From a virus, in IMG/VR virus record IMGVR_UViG_3300008448_000535, positions 1-26,321 of that record: a stretch of 26,321 nucleotides of DNA; one strand, 5' to 3'. The notes beneath the pieces were generated by a model. That model was not told the DNA's origin, did not search any database, and worked only from the letters and a program-made list of their open reading frames with translations. The position numbers and the translations under genes are program-made. Shown piece after piece: positions 6,138 through 15,600 of the stretch. Each line of letters starts with the position of its first letter. The first letter of the stretch is position 1.

Positions 6138-7938
6138 ATTCCCAACTTGTTCTTAGACTATTAGTTCTATAAACTAAATCATTGTTTCTACCAGGATCAC
6201 TAACTGTAGTGGTCACTGATACACCTGTTAAAAACGCTCTACCAATAAAACTACCAGTAGATGCAGTAACTGAAGTGCTTACGTTTTGAATAGTTGATGC
6301 CACTCGACACAACACGCCTGCTGCAAACTGACTCGGAGGTGCTAATGTGTTTAATAATTCAACTACTGTACCAGGACCGGATGTAGTTTCATTTAATCCA
6401 CGAGTATCTAAGCTAATAAAAATAGGCGGGATTGAATCTGCAACAGACTTCGTTTTATAATCTACGTATTCTTTGGTAGCAGCATGAAATTCTTGTGTTG
6501 GTCTAGCATGTAAGGTTATAAACCCGGTAAACTGTCCGCCAGCGTTTGGCATCTTAGTGTTGTCACTAATTGTAATGCTCTGTGTGCCGTCAAATGCTAC
6601 ACCGTTAATATTCTTTGCAGAAACTAATTTTGTAGCAGTGTCTGCATTTCCAATAAACTTAGTTGCTGTGATTTCTCTCGCAGCAAAATCACCCGAAGCA
6701 TCTCTAGCAACTAAAAATAATGGAACTGGTCCGGTATCGGCTTTTACATTCCATGTTTGTATTTCTGCGCCATTGAATGTAGATCCAGATCCCCCGTTAA
6801 CAGTAATATATGCACCGGCTGTTAATCCCGATGCTGCCGATGCACTGATAGTAATATTTTGAGTACCATCAAATGCAACACCGTTAATTGTCCTAGACTG
6901 TATTAGCTTAGTTGCAGTATCTGCATTACCAGTAACATTACCAGTAACACTACCTGTAAACGTAGCATTACCGCCAGTTGTGCCGCTTTCTAAAACTTTT
7001 GTGCCACTAGTTGCATAAACATCACCAGTTAGATCACCTCTTACATTGCCTACTAGGTTTGCTGTAATTTCGTTAGCTGTGAAATTACCAATAATATCTC
7101 TTAAAACAATTTTACCGTTTTGGGTAGTAGATGCATCTACACTCCAAGTCGAACTAGCAGATCCATTAAATCCGGTGGCGCCGCCAATTAGATGTGTTCC
7201 GCGTGAAAGGGAATTTATTAATGTGGCACTGATTGAAATATCTGCTGTTCCATTAAAATCAACTCCGTTGATCTTTCTTGGTATTCTTAATTGATTGGCA
7301 CTACCAGCATTGCCGCTAACGTCCCCTTGGAATCCTGCTAGCAACGATAGGTTAATGCCTTTAGTGATTGACGAAAAACCAGGAATTGCATCCAACGAAT
7401 TAATTGTAAAGATATCAGCACTAAGAATTGCTAATACAATGTCGTTGACTATTAATTTGCTGATAGCATGATAATTTAAAGATAAATCTCGAATTCTTGC
7501 ACTTACTAATCTAGTAACACCAAATGGTGGCTCAACTGCTTCCGGACCAATTAATTTCCAACCTGCTTCGGTATACGGCGAAGTGCCGTCATAGATAAAA
7601 AGTTGTTTAGTAGAATTTTTAATCCAAAGTTCACCTTTGGCAGGAGTAATAGACGGATCATCAGCAATGGATGCTGCTGATACCGGATTCCAATCATTTC
7701 CATCATACAAACTTAAAATTTTAGTTACTGTATTATAATAAATTTGTCCAGTTATCGGTTTAGCCGGAGCACCTTGTCCTGCAAAATTTTCTAATAAAAA
7801 CAAAAAGTTTTCGTTTTGAATCTCACCATAGCCTGAATAATTTCTGCCTACTAGTTTAATACTAGTGTTGGCATTTATCCTTCCGTCTTCAAGAACAGTT
7901 AATTCGTCACCGTTCCATTTATTAATCTGATATGACAT
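6124..7938 (-). CDS. Tail fibre protein with NGVxFDGT repeats
   Basis: The protein has 604 residues. Residues 1-135 are the shared base module (VGRNYSGYGEIQNENFLFLL, GQIYYN, GELWIKNSTKQLFIYDG, IGPE). Three copies of a fibre repeat with core INGVxFxGTxxIxIS follow near 219-235, 347-364 and 441-458. The last two are preceded by GNADTATKL, and GNVTGN/GDLTGD turns lie between. ATKEYVDYK near 486-494 is a motif common before the distal domain of T4-type fibres. The C-terminus (495-604) is beta-rich and unlike the other paralogues. These repeats normally form trimeric beta-structured shafts, so this is probably a tail fibre or baseplate-attached spike. The ATG at 7938 has AGGA 9 bases upstream. Confidence 0.78.
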   Translation of the reverse strand: MSYQINKWNGDELTVLEDGRINANTSIKLVGRNYSGYGEIQNENFLFLLENFAGQGAPAKPITGQIYYNTVTKILSLYDGNDWNPVSAASIADDPSITPAKGELWIKNSTKQLFIYDGTSPYTEAGWKLIGPEAVEPPFGVTRLVSARIRDLSLNYHAISKLIVNDIVLAILSADIFTINSLDAIPGFSSITKGINLSLLAGFQGDVSGNAGSANQLRIPRKINGVDFNGTADISISATLINSLSRGTHLIGGATGFNGSASSTWSVDASTTQNGKIVLRDIIGNFTANEITANLVGNVRGDLTGDVYATSGTKVLESGTTGGNATFTGSVTGNVTGNADTATKLIQSRTINGVAFDGTQNITISASAASGLTAGAYITVNGGSGSTFNGAEIQTWNVKADTGPVPLFLVARDASGDFAAREITATKFIGNADTATKLVSAKNINGVAFDGTQSITISDNTKMPNAGGQFTGFITLHARPTQEFHAATKEYVDYKTKSVADSIPPIFISLDTRGLNETTSGPGTVVELLNTLAPPSQFAAGVLCRVASTIQNVSTSVTASTGSFIGRAFLTGVSVTTTVSDPGRNNDLVYRTNSLRTSWEYVSG

Positions 7939-7952
7939 GCTTTAATTTCCTG

Positions 7953-9866
7953 TTATGATTGGAAAGTCCACACACCCGAATCAAGCGTGTAAGTCTTAAC
8001 TGTTCTAGTAAGAATTAAATCGCTGGTCGGTAACGTGATCGATGATATAGTTATGTCTTCCAATGCAGTGCCCGTAGTAGTTGGACTTACTCCAGTAACA
8101 ACTGTTCTATATTGTTTGTTTAATTCTGTACTGATAGATAATGTTTCAACGCTGTTGGTAAGATATGAACATAATACTCTTAGTGTTGTTCCAGCTATGT
8201 GTTCGACGACTGGAAATACCTGTGCTAGGAAAACAGCAATCGCAGCGTTTGATAATTGCGAACCTGGGTTACTAGGATCACTTATATCCATGGCAAACGC
8301 CAAAGGAGCTTTTTTAACTGCAAAGTCAACATAACCCTTAGGCGCTGCATCATTTGGCAATAGTGGACTTTCAACTTGTTGTGTAAACGAGTTGTAAACA
8401 AATTTTAGATCTTTAATTTCAGTGCCACTTACTCTAATTGTACCAGTTCCAGATGGATTAAACACTAAGTCAGTGTTAGTGAATCGAGTTGAAATTTCAT
8501 TGTCATTAATAAAAATATCATCAACTGTAAAGTCACTAAATGTACCAAAGGATGTTAATCCCGGAGCAGATGTAATCCCAACGCCCAAAGAACTGCCGTC
8601 AATTACCTTGGCACCGTTGACGTAATATGCTTTATTAGCTGCAATATTGAAATCATCTGAGCTATTCCATGCCTGTGACTTTAATGCCGGAAGTGTTCCG
8701 ACTGCTGCTTCGTTAGTCTGTGACCAAATTAACACATGGTCTTTTAGTCCGCCACCGACTGTGCCGCCTTTGAGTATCAGTCCGCCACCGCTGGCAATAT
8801 CATCGCTTGGACTTGGGACTCTAGCAAGCTCAATATTCTTATCTTCAATGGTCATTACTGATGTATTAACTGTTAAAACATCGCCCAGTACCGATAGATT
8901 ACCAGTAATCTCAACACTGCCGCCAACTTTAAGTAAACTGTCCGGAACGTTTTGATAGATGTTTGTTACATCAGTAGCCGCTGAAATTGCAATTACTGTT
9001 CTATATTCAACGTCGTTTTTATTAACTTGAATATTGATGTCTTGCCCTCTAGCTCTGTTTGAGAGTACTAGCTCGCCTAGTGCGGAAATTTTTAAACTGC
9101 CTTGGTTTTGAGATCCAAACGTAAAACCGTCGTCACTGGCTGTTGTAATAGAACCTAAAATAGTAACAGCGGGTGTGTCTGTTCTAACAAAAGATGTAAT
9201 AGGTTGCCCATTTAATAATATCGAATTACTTACAGTGGTGTCAAATTTAACATCATACGCAGAATCTGTTTCTAATCCTGGAAATTTTCCAGAGTTAAAA
9301 CCAATGTTAATGAAAGAATCAGCTGGATAACCAATGATAGGATTAACTGGTTTAAATCGCGCTTTACTAAACACACCTAATAAATTACCGCCAGCATAGA
9401 GTAGAACAACAGTTTGGTCCGATCCTAATGTATCTCTAACTGTCTCAATTATAAATCCACTCTTTAATTGTGTTTTACTATATGCAGGTGATACCAATAA
9501 CGGAGTAGTACCGTCATAAAAGAATAATTGATCCTTACTGGTGTTATACCAAAAATCTCCAGATCCCAACCCAACTGGTTGGATAGATGTTAATGCTGCT
9601 GATCCAACTGCTTTGTAGTCAGATCCTGTATAAACTTTTAAACGTAATTCACCGGTATCGAACCACAATTGTCCCCGTATTGATCGAGAAGGACGAGTAT
9701 TATTCGAGAAATTTTCTAATAACTTAACAAGATTTTCGTTAAGATATTCTCCAAACCCGCTGTAATTTTTTCCAATTAATGTTAAAGACGAACTTAATTG
9801 ATCAATCTGCCCATCTGAAACAGTTGATAAAATATTGCCGTCTGTTTTATTAACTATGTATGCCAT
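7953..9866 (-). CDS. Tail fibre protein, paralogue with GGGLILKGG shaft segment
   Basis: The protein has 637 residues. The N-terminal module (1-130) contains IGKNYSGFGEYLNENLVKLL, GQLWFDTGELRLKVY and GDFWYNTSKDQLFFYDG. A central segment has ITGNLSVLGD, MTIEDKNIELA (about 336-347), GGGLILKGG (about 360), then WNSSDDFNIAANKAYYVNG. I recall this succession from marine T4-like fibre proteins. PKGYVDFAVKK near 507-518 corresponds to the EYVDYK motif of the downstream paralogue and starts a distinct distal domain. The C-terminal 100 residues are Thr/Ser- and Val-rich beta sequence, plausibly the tip that contacts the host. It starts at ATG 9866 with AGGG 8 bases upstream and lies 13 bases after the collar-bearing fibre gene. 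Confidence 0.75.
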   Translation of the reverse strand: MAYIVNKTDGNILSTVSDGQIDQLSSSLTLIGKNYSGFGEYLNENLVKLLENFSNNTRPSRSIRGQLWFDTGELRLKVYTGSDYKAVGSAALTSIQPVGLGSGDFWYNTSKDQLFFYDGTTPLLVSPAYSKTQLKSGFIIETVRDTLGSDQTVVLLYAGGNLLGVFSKARFKPVNPIIGYPADSFINIGFNSGKFPGLETDSAYDVKFDTTVSNSILLNGQPITSFVRTDTPAVTILGSITTASDDGFTFGSQNQGSLKISALGELVLSNRARGQDINIQVNKNDVEYRTVIAISAATDVTNIYQNVPDSLLKVGGSVEITGNLSVLGDVLTVNTSVMTIEDKNIELARVPSPSDDIASGGGLILKGGTVGGGLKDHVLIWSQTNEAAVGTLPALKSQAWNSSDDFNIAANKAYYVNGAKVIDGSSLGVGITSAPGLTSFGTFSDFTVDDIFINDNEISTRFTNTDLVFNPSGTGTIRVSGTEIKDLKFVYNSFTQQVESPLLPNDAAPKGYVDFAVKKAPLAFAMDISDPSNPGSQLSNAAIAVFLAQVFPVVEHIAGTTLRVLCSYLTNSVETLSISTELNKQYRTVVTGVSPTTTGTALEDITISSITLPTSDLILTRTVKTYTLDSGVWTFQS

Positions 9867-9879
9867 GTTTTATACCCTA

Positions 9880-12009
9880 TTATCTATTAGCTGCATCAAA
9901 GAAGTCGCGACCATATCTAATAATGTAATTAATAGTTTGGTATGGGTTCATCAATGGAAATTGTTGAGCCAGTTGAGTTTGATCTTTGATATTTCCAGAA
10001 CTTGCTAAACTAGCTAACTGACCAGCTACAGGCACACCGCCTGCTCTTAATGTTGCACTAGCATCAATAGGAGTTGCGGTGGTTGCGTTAACCGCATAGT
10101 ACTGTTCGCCTGGTGTTCCGTCTGGACGTACACCTCTCATATCATGTTGATGCTGCGGTAAATTACCAGTTGTTAATCCATAGGCAGCTTGACCAGATGA
10201 TCCGCCTAGTCTACTTGCTTCTGTACCAGATACGCGATTAACTGAGCCGCCACCTGCCGAAACAGATGTTGATGCTATTGTTAATCCATTAGACATATTG
10301 TCTGCGCCTAGTGGGAATCGACCTCGAAGATCAGGTAATTTAAAATATGTTTGATAGTCCGATCCTGATTTCCATACATATCCACTAGGAACATATTTGT
10401 CTAATATAAGATTATACAAATCAGAATATTGATTTCTAAAAACTTCACTACCGTCACACAACAAATAACCCTTAGGCACAATGTCACCAGCAAATGGCAT
10501 AATTGTACCAATGGGGACTCCTAGTTCTCCAACAAAGTCGTCTCGAGTCATTTTTCCAAGTTTATTAGATGACAATGAACGAGGAACATATACCAATACA
10601 CTAGTATCATAAGTCGAAGTACTTAGGGTGTTCTGATTAGCAATAAAGTCAAGCGACAGTACAGTATCAAACTCTTTGACAGTTGCTGTTCCAGATCCGT
10701 CAAAGACAACGTCAGTTTTTAATGTAACTGCTCCTTTGAATTTAAAGGTTGTTGTATTTTTTAATGCATTAGCAGTATCAGCATTACCGGAAATGTTACC
10801 TGTAAATGCACCATCAAACTCTTGGGCTGTTATTTTTTTAGAATAGATGTTGTTATATCTAAGTTCGCTTGTTCCAATATCGTAGGTGTTAGATACGGCT
10901 GGTAGAATTGTTCTTGTAGATAATGTGCTTTGAGAATCAATGTTACCGCCAACTACTAATTTCTTTTTAATTGAAACACCGCCTGTGACCTGTAATGCTC
11001 CACTATTGACGTTAACTGCATCAGTTGCGCTGGTTAAATTAACTACATTAGTAATAATTGCATCGCCAGTGACATGCAAGGACGCTTGTGGTTCAAGTGT
11101 ATTAATGCCGACATTATCTTCTTTAACACGAAGAATCGTAGCTGGCAAACCTAATTTAGATGTTTGAATGTCAATTGATCCACCGGCCAACGAATTATAA
11201 AGTTTGCCGCCCGATGAACCACTTAAAATATTAAATGTACTATCAGCACCAACTGTAATACCAGAATTATTTCGAACATTAAGTTGATATTCGGTGGTGT
11301 TAATTGCGTCGGATCTTAAAAATAAAGATGCAGCAACATCTGCTTCGTTAACTCTAAGTGCTTCAGACGATGTAGCAACTCCCAGTAATCTAGTTGGAAA
11401 TCCTGTTACAAATGTTTCTGCGGTAATATTGATTCCGGGTTTAATCCCCTGTGCTGTAAATCCCGCAATATCTGCTTTGGGATAAAATTGCTCCTTGCTG
11501 ATAATCATAATAGGAGAATCATCAATATAAAACGTTACTACTGTCTTATCTAAGTTATCCGATCCAATGATAGTTTCAACAATAGGTCCGGTTCGTTTTC
11601 CGTCAATTGTACTAACATATGGACCAACTAATATCCATTTGTTGCCGGAGTAAATAGAAAGTTGTTGTTTATTAGTATCAACCCATAAATCGCCTTTTCT
11701 ACTAGCCGCTGCATCTGGTGTAGCAACACTAGTTTGAATATTACTAGCTGCTTTCCAGTCAACATTATCCCATATCTGTAATTGCTCGTTGGTTGTGTTA
11801 TACCACAACTGTCCTTCAACGGGGTTGGTCGGTCTTCCCGGTCCTGCAAAATTTTCTAACAATCTAATAAAATTTTCTGCAATAATTTGCCCATAGCCGG
11901 TTACATTACGGCCAGGCAGCGTAATAGAGGTATCAGTATTTGACGTATTGTCATATACAGTAATAGGTACCTTTTGATCTTTTTCAGTAAACGTTACAAT
12001 ATATGGCAT
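9880..12009 (-). CDS. Tail fibre protein with C-terminal phage tail-collar domain
   Basis: The protein has 709 residues. Residues 1-130 are the shared base module (LPGRNVTGYGQ, ENFIRLLENFAG, GQLWYN, GDLWVDTNKQQLSIYSG, LVGPY). VGINTLEPQASLHVTGDA near 298-315 and TYDIGTSELRYNNIYSKKI near 370-390 are shaft motifs typical of long phage fibres. From about 497, PIGTIMPFAG, PKGYLLCDGS and FKLPDLRGRFPLGAD identify a tail-collar domain (Pfam PF07484). The end has LPQHQHDM (about 612-619), an HxH of the kind that binds zinc in the T4 gp12 short tail fibre, and NPYQTINYIIRYGR. The collar fold makes receptor-binding trimers in T4 gp12. The ATG at 12009 has GAGG 6 bases upstream and lies 1 base after the previous stop. 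Confidence 0.88.
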   Translation of the reverse strand: MPYIVTFTEKDQKVPITVYDNTSNTDTSITLPGRNVTGYGQIIAENFIRLLENFAGPGRPTNPVEGQLWYNTTNEQLQIWDNVDWKAASNIQTSVATPDAAASRKGDLWVDTNKQQLSIYSGNKWILVGPYVSTIDGKRTGPIVETIIGSDNLDKTVVTFYIDDSPIMIISKEQFYPKADIAGFTAQGIKPGINITAETFVTGFPTRLLGVATSSEALRVNEADVAASLFLRSDAINTTEYQLNVRNNSGITVGADSTFNILSGSSGGKLYNSLAGGSIDIQTSKLGLPATILRVKEDNVGINTLEPQASLHVTGDAIITNVVNLTSATDAVNVNSGALQVTGGVSIKKKLVVGGNIDSQSTLSTRTILPAVSNTYDIGTSELRYNNIYSKKITAQEFDGAFTGNISGNADTANALKNTTTFKFKGAVTLKTDVVFDGSGTATVKEFDTVLSLDFIANQNTLSTSTYDTSVLVYVPRSLSSNKLGKMTRDDFVGELGVPIGTIMPFAGDIVPKGYLLCDGSEVFRNQYSDLYNLILDKYVPSGYVWKSGSDYQTYFKLPDLRGRFPLGADNMSNGLTIASTSVSAGGGSVNRVSGTEASRLGGSSGQAAYGLTTGNLPQHQHDMRGVRPDGTPGEQYYAVNATTATPIDASATLRAGGVPVAGQLASLASSGNIKDQTQLAQQFPLMNPYQTINYIIRYGRDFFDAANR

Positions 12010-12010
12010 G

Positions 12011-12649
12011 TTATACCTCGTTAAAACCAGTTAAACTTTGAATACGTACAGTGTAATCAATCTGCATCAGTCTGTTCAAAGATTTTTGAACTGGATGGAA
12101 AACAACATGAGTTAACAACTTACCGTTACCGGCTGCATCGAATCCCTTTAATCCAAGTTCGTCAAATATAAAATTACCATCCATCGTTTGACTGTTGTCA
12201 AAGGCTTCTTGTCCGGAAGGTTCTCCGTAGTCTAAGAAACAAGTTACAATAATGTCGGAATAAGTTGCACCACTAATATGTCTAACTTCCATCTTATTTC
12301 TAACAGGATCCAAATTTTCTTTAGCACTTTGATCAACTACTTTGGCGTAGGTTTGATTATAAAGACTAGAATTAGTACCTGTAGTATTTGGAGTTAGATA
12401 AGTAATCAGCCCAGTAGGGTCAACAGTTGTGCCGCCGGTTCCGAATACCATTTGATAAACAGTGCCCTTGCCCTGAACTGATAAGCTTTGGGCTAGTGCC
12501 TGGCTCATATTTTCATAATGAATTGCATTTCGTTTATCACGAAATATTTCACCAGTTGCTGGATCCCATATTTTAATATGGCCTTCAATATGAAAGCCTA
12601 GCGTTTCGTTCGGTTTAGTCATAATTTTTTCATTTTCTTTGTTCGACAT
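12011..12649 (-). CDS. Putative tail/baseplate structural protein, 212 residues
   Basis: I chose the ATG at 12649, giving 212 residues from MSNKENEKIM, over the in-frame GTG at 12661. GAGA lies 6 bases before the ATG, and a candidate late promoter box would place the transcript start near the GTG. After a charged tail the protein runs FHIEGHIKIWDPATGEIF, a beta start, then ENMSQALAQSL. A Gly/Thr-rich stretch follows (FGTGGTTVDPTGLITYL), and the end is beta-rich (LMQIDYTVRIQSLTGF). FIFDELGLKGFD suggests an ordered core. There is no enzyme motif. It sits directly between the giant tail protein and the first fibre gene, a place used for baseplate or fibre-attachment proteins in T4-like phages, but I cannot match it to a named T4 gene product. 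Confidence 0.6.
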   Translation of the reverse strand: MSNKENEKIMTKPNETLGFHIEGHIKIWDPATGEIFRDKRNAIHYENMSQALAQSLSVQGKGTVYQMVFGTGGTTVDPTGLITYLTPNTTGTNSSLYNQTYAKVVDQSAKENLDPVRNKMEVRHISGATYSDIIVTCFLDYGEPSGQEAFDNSQTMDGNFIFDELGLKGFDAAGNGKLLTHVVFHPVQKSLNRLMQIDYTVRIQSLTGFNEV

Positions 12650-12655
12650 AATATT

Positions 12656-12659
12656 TCTC
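12656..12659 (-). promoter_or_regulatory. Shine-Dalgarno GAGA deciding the ATG start at 12649
   Basis: GAGA sits 6 bases before the ATG. The alternative GTG at 12661 overlaps this site and has no purine-rich element of its own at usual spacing, so the shorter form is preferred. Confidence 0.55.
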
Positions 12660-12665
12660 ACAGTG

Positions 12666-12673
12666 TATTTATT
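12666..12673 (-). promoter_or_regulatory. Candidate late promoter box AATAAATA overlapping the giant gene's stop
   Basis: The minus strand reads AATAAATA, one mismatch to TATAAATA, and includes the TAA stop of the giant gene. It lies 16 bases before the preferred ATG at 12649. The same 8-mer precedes the 614-residue fibre gene. It would let the fibre cluster be transcribed independently of the giant gene. The evidence is sequence similarity only. Confidence 0.35.
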
Positions 12674-15600
12674 CTGGTAATTTTGTGCGCTTATTTCTTA
12701 AAAACTTAGCGACCACAGAATCGTTTAAAATTAGTGAAGCACCCGATGCAGGTGTCGTTAACCCACTATCGTAGAAGATTTTACCGCTACGACTAATGAT
12801 TGTAATCTTGGTTCCTGCAGGTACTTTTGACGTAAGTCTAATATATGCTGTAGTTCCGTCAACGGAGAACTCTGCTTCAACATTAATATCGGCTGCTGGA
12901 CTATAAGATCCATTATTTTCCAAGTATTGCGCATACGGATCTTTACGTAAACGTTTTCCGTTAACAAACACTTCGTACTGATGATTTGGTCCAAAGTTAC
13001 TAGGAATTGATGATCGATACCATGTAGTCGGAGTAGCCTTTACTGGGGTATTCATTAACGGTCCAATTAATAAACTACTACCATCGCTGATAAACTCTTC
13101 TTTTTCTTGATATTCACGATACGGTAAACTTTCAGTTACCGATACATCGGCAACATCAGTTCCTGCGGCGTGTACTTCTGGTGTAGAAGATCCTTGAATT
13201 CCCCTAGTCAACTGACCCAGGACATTACCTGTTTTAGTATAGTATTCGATACGTTCGTTGTTGATTAACAACATGCCAGGTACTCTATTTGGCAGATCAG
13301 GCGTAATTAGATCAGATGCATTATTCACAATAATTTCAGTATCGTAATAATTCAATGGCTGATCTAATTTTACTGTGCCGATTGAATAACGCTTATAATG
13401 ATTAACGTTTAGCATATCTTTAAAAATTTCATAAGAGATAGGCAATTCATAATCTTTTTGTCCAAATACAATCAATGTAATAGCGTCTGTTGCTAACGCA
13501 GAATTTTTTAACTTAATAAAACTAAAGTTGATGTCAACTGAGTAATCAACATCAGGAGTCAATCTTGTACCATTTTTGTAAATCCATACTGTTGAAAAAT
13601 TATCAACCTGTCGTCTTAATTTAAAGACTCCTCGATTTCCCGGAAATCTATCTTTGATAATTGACATTGTTGGATATTCACTGAACCATGTTACTTTAAT
13701 AATATCACCGGCTGCTATTGTCAACGATGGCAATAAACGTAGATTATCATTTTCAACTCGATAAAAGTCATCTCGTTGAACTTCTATTCTTATTTCTGCT
13801 CCAAGTTTTAAATATTCTGTAAGCACTGTTAATCGATTATCGATACCATTGAAGCTCCATTGTCTAATAAAGTCAATTGGCTGCTCATCAATATAAACTT
13901 TAATATTTCTAACATCAATACTACCAGGATTGTATAGAGGATCTTGTCCAATGATAATAGAATTATTAATTCCGTCATACTTAAAGAATAGCGCATCGGC
14001 AGAATCAATATATCGCCCGTTAACTTCAACTATCATGTTACCGGCTGCTGAACTTCTATCCAGATTTACAAATTTATCCAAATTATAAATCATTGTACTT
14101 CCATCATGCACAATGAATTGTTCATTGATCCTAATAACACTTTGTCCGGAACTATCAGATTCAATACTATCAGCTAGTACTAATATTTTAATTGACTCCC
14201 TAAATGCAGGTGGAACGGCAAACTGAATTACAGTATTATCTTTGTCATTTAATAATCCTTTAGAAGTAATGAAATTTGCTGGATACTCAATTCCGTTGAC
14301 TGTGACTAGAATATAACGAGTATCTTCAAATCTTGCACTTGTTAAAAATAACGTAGTTGTACCGTCGCCTACAAATTCTTCATAGTCAAGAATTTGGTAT
14401 CCGCCCGGACCGATAGTAACAACTTCTACAATCTTTCCTGCTGGCGGAATTACATTAAATTCAATTTGTTGATCTATTAAGTTAAGATAATAATCATAGG
14501 TTATGTTATAAGGATCTAAACTTTGAGTTTGCTTAATCTTATCAACATATACAATAACTGACTTCGATTCAAGAATGGGGTGGCCAATTTTAAAAATTTT
14601 AGTTGCACCGTCTGTATATTTGACAACACTTCTAACCTGTGCAGCACCAGTGCTTGTACGTTGGAACGTTTTAATAGATACAGAATCTAGCACCTGGCCG
14701 GGAACATTTTCTTCCGGAGCAGGAACTTGATATGGACTAATAAATGTATCACCATTAATGGATATTTCGTCAGCAGTTAGGCCATTAGCGGTAGAATATG
14801 CATTATTAATGTTAGATAAATTACCACCGGATAATGTAGTGTCCTGAACGTTTGTATCAGTAATACTTACAGTACCGTCACTATCGCTAGATCTAAAGAT
14901 TAAAATATCACCAGCTTGTGTATGTAGACTATATGGTAGGTTTATTTCTTTAGTAACACCGTTGCCAATAAATGTATTCATTATTGCGCCTTCGGCTGCT
15001 ACACTATTACCATTAGCTTGTATAGTCGATCCGTCATATAAATTAAAGTAAGGATCATCTATTCTACTAAATCTACCAGTCTTATCTGGTAGTGTAGAAA
15101 AATCTCCACGCTTAATATAAATGTTAATGGCCTGACCAACTGACGGAGTATATGGCAACGTAATACTTGTTGTGCTTCCGTCGGCAACTATATAGTAGTC
15201 TGCATTAGGAATAACACTGTCCCAGCTGTCACTAAACCAAGGCAGGGCATCCCAACCGCCAGTTGAGTTAAAAGAACTGCCCTGTATAACTACACCGCCA
15301 AAGTCTAAGCCGGTCATTAATTGTTTAGGATCTTTTCCTAACATGCCGTCTTTGGCAACATAATGTTTGTTAATCCGGTCAATACTGTCTAAAATATCGT
15401 CATTCTTTTCATATGATATAGTAATAGTCGACAATTCAATCGGTGTACTAGTAAAAGCAAGTTTTCCTTTAAGAACAGTTAGCCCGTCTATAACGTCATT
15501 AAACAACATAATGTTGTATTCATTTGACAACAATAGTGATCCATTAACTGAAACAGTAATCTTAGATTTATCAGTGGTTGGTGGATATTTTAAATCGTAT

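Noticed and set aside
9880-12009. Diversity-generating retroelement target in a fibre tip
   Set aside because: No reverse transcriptase or template repeat is visible in the window, and the tip is a standard tail-collar domain.
12650-12661. GTG at 12661 as the start of the 212-residue protein
   Set aside because: The ATG at 12649 has GAGA at good spacing, while the GTG lacks a ribosome-binding site and would sit at the predicted transcript start.
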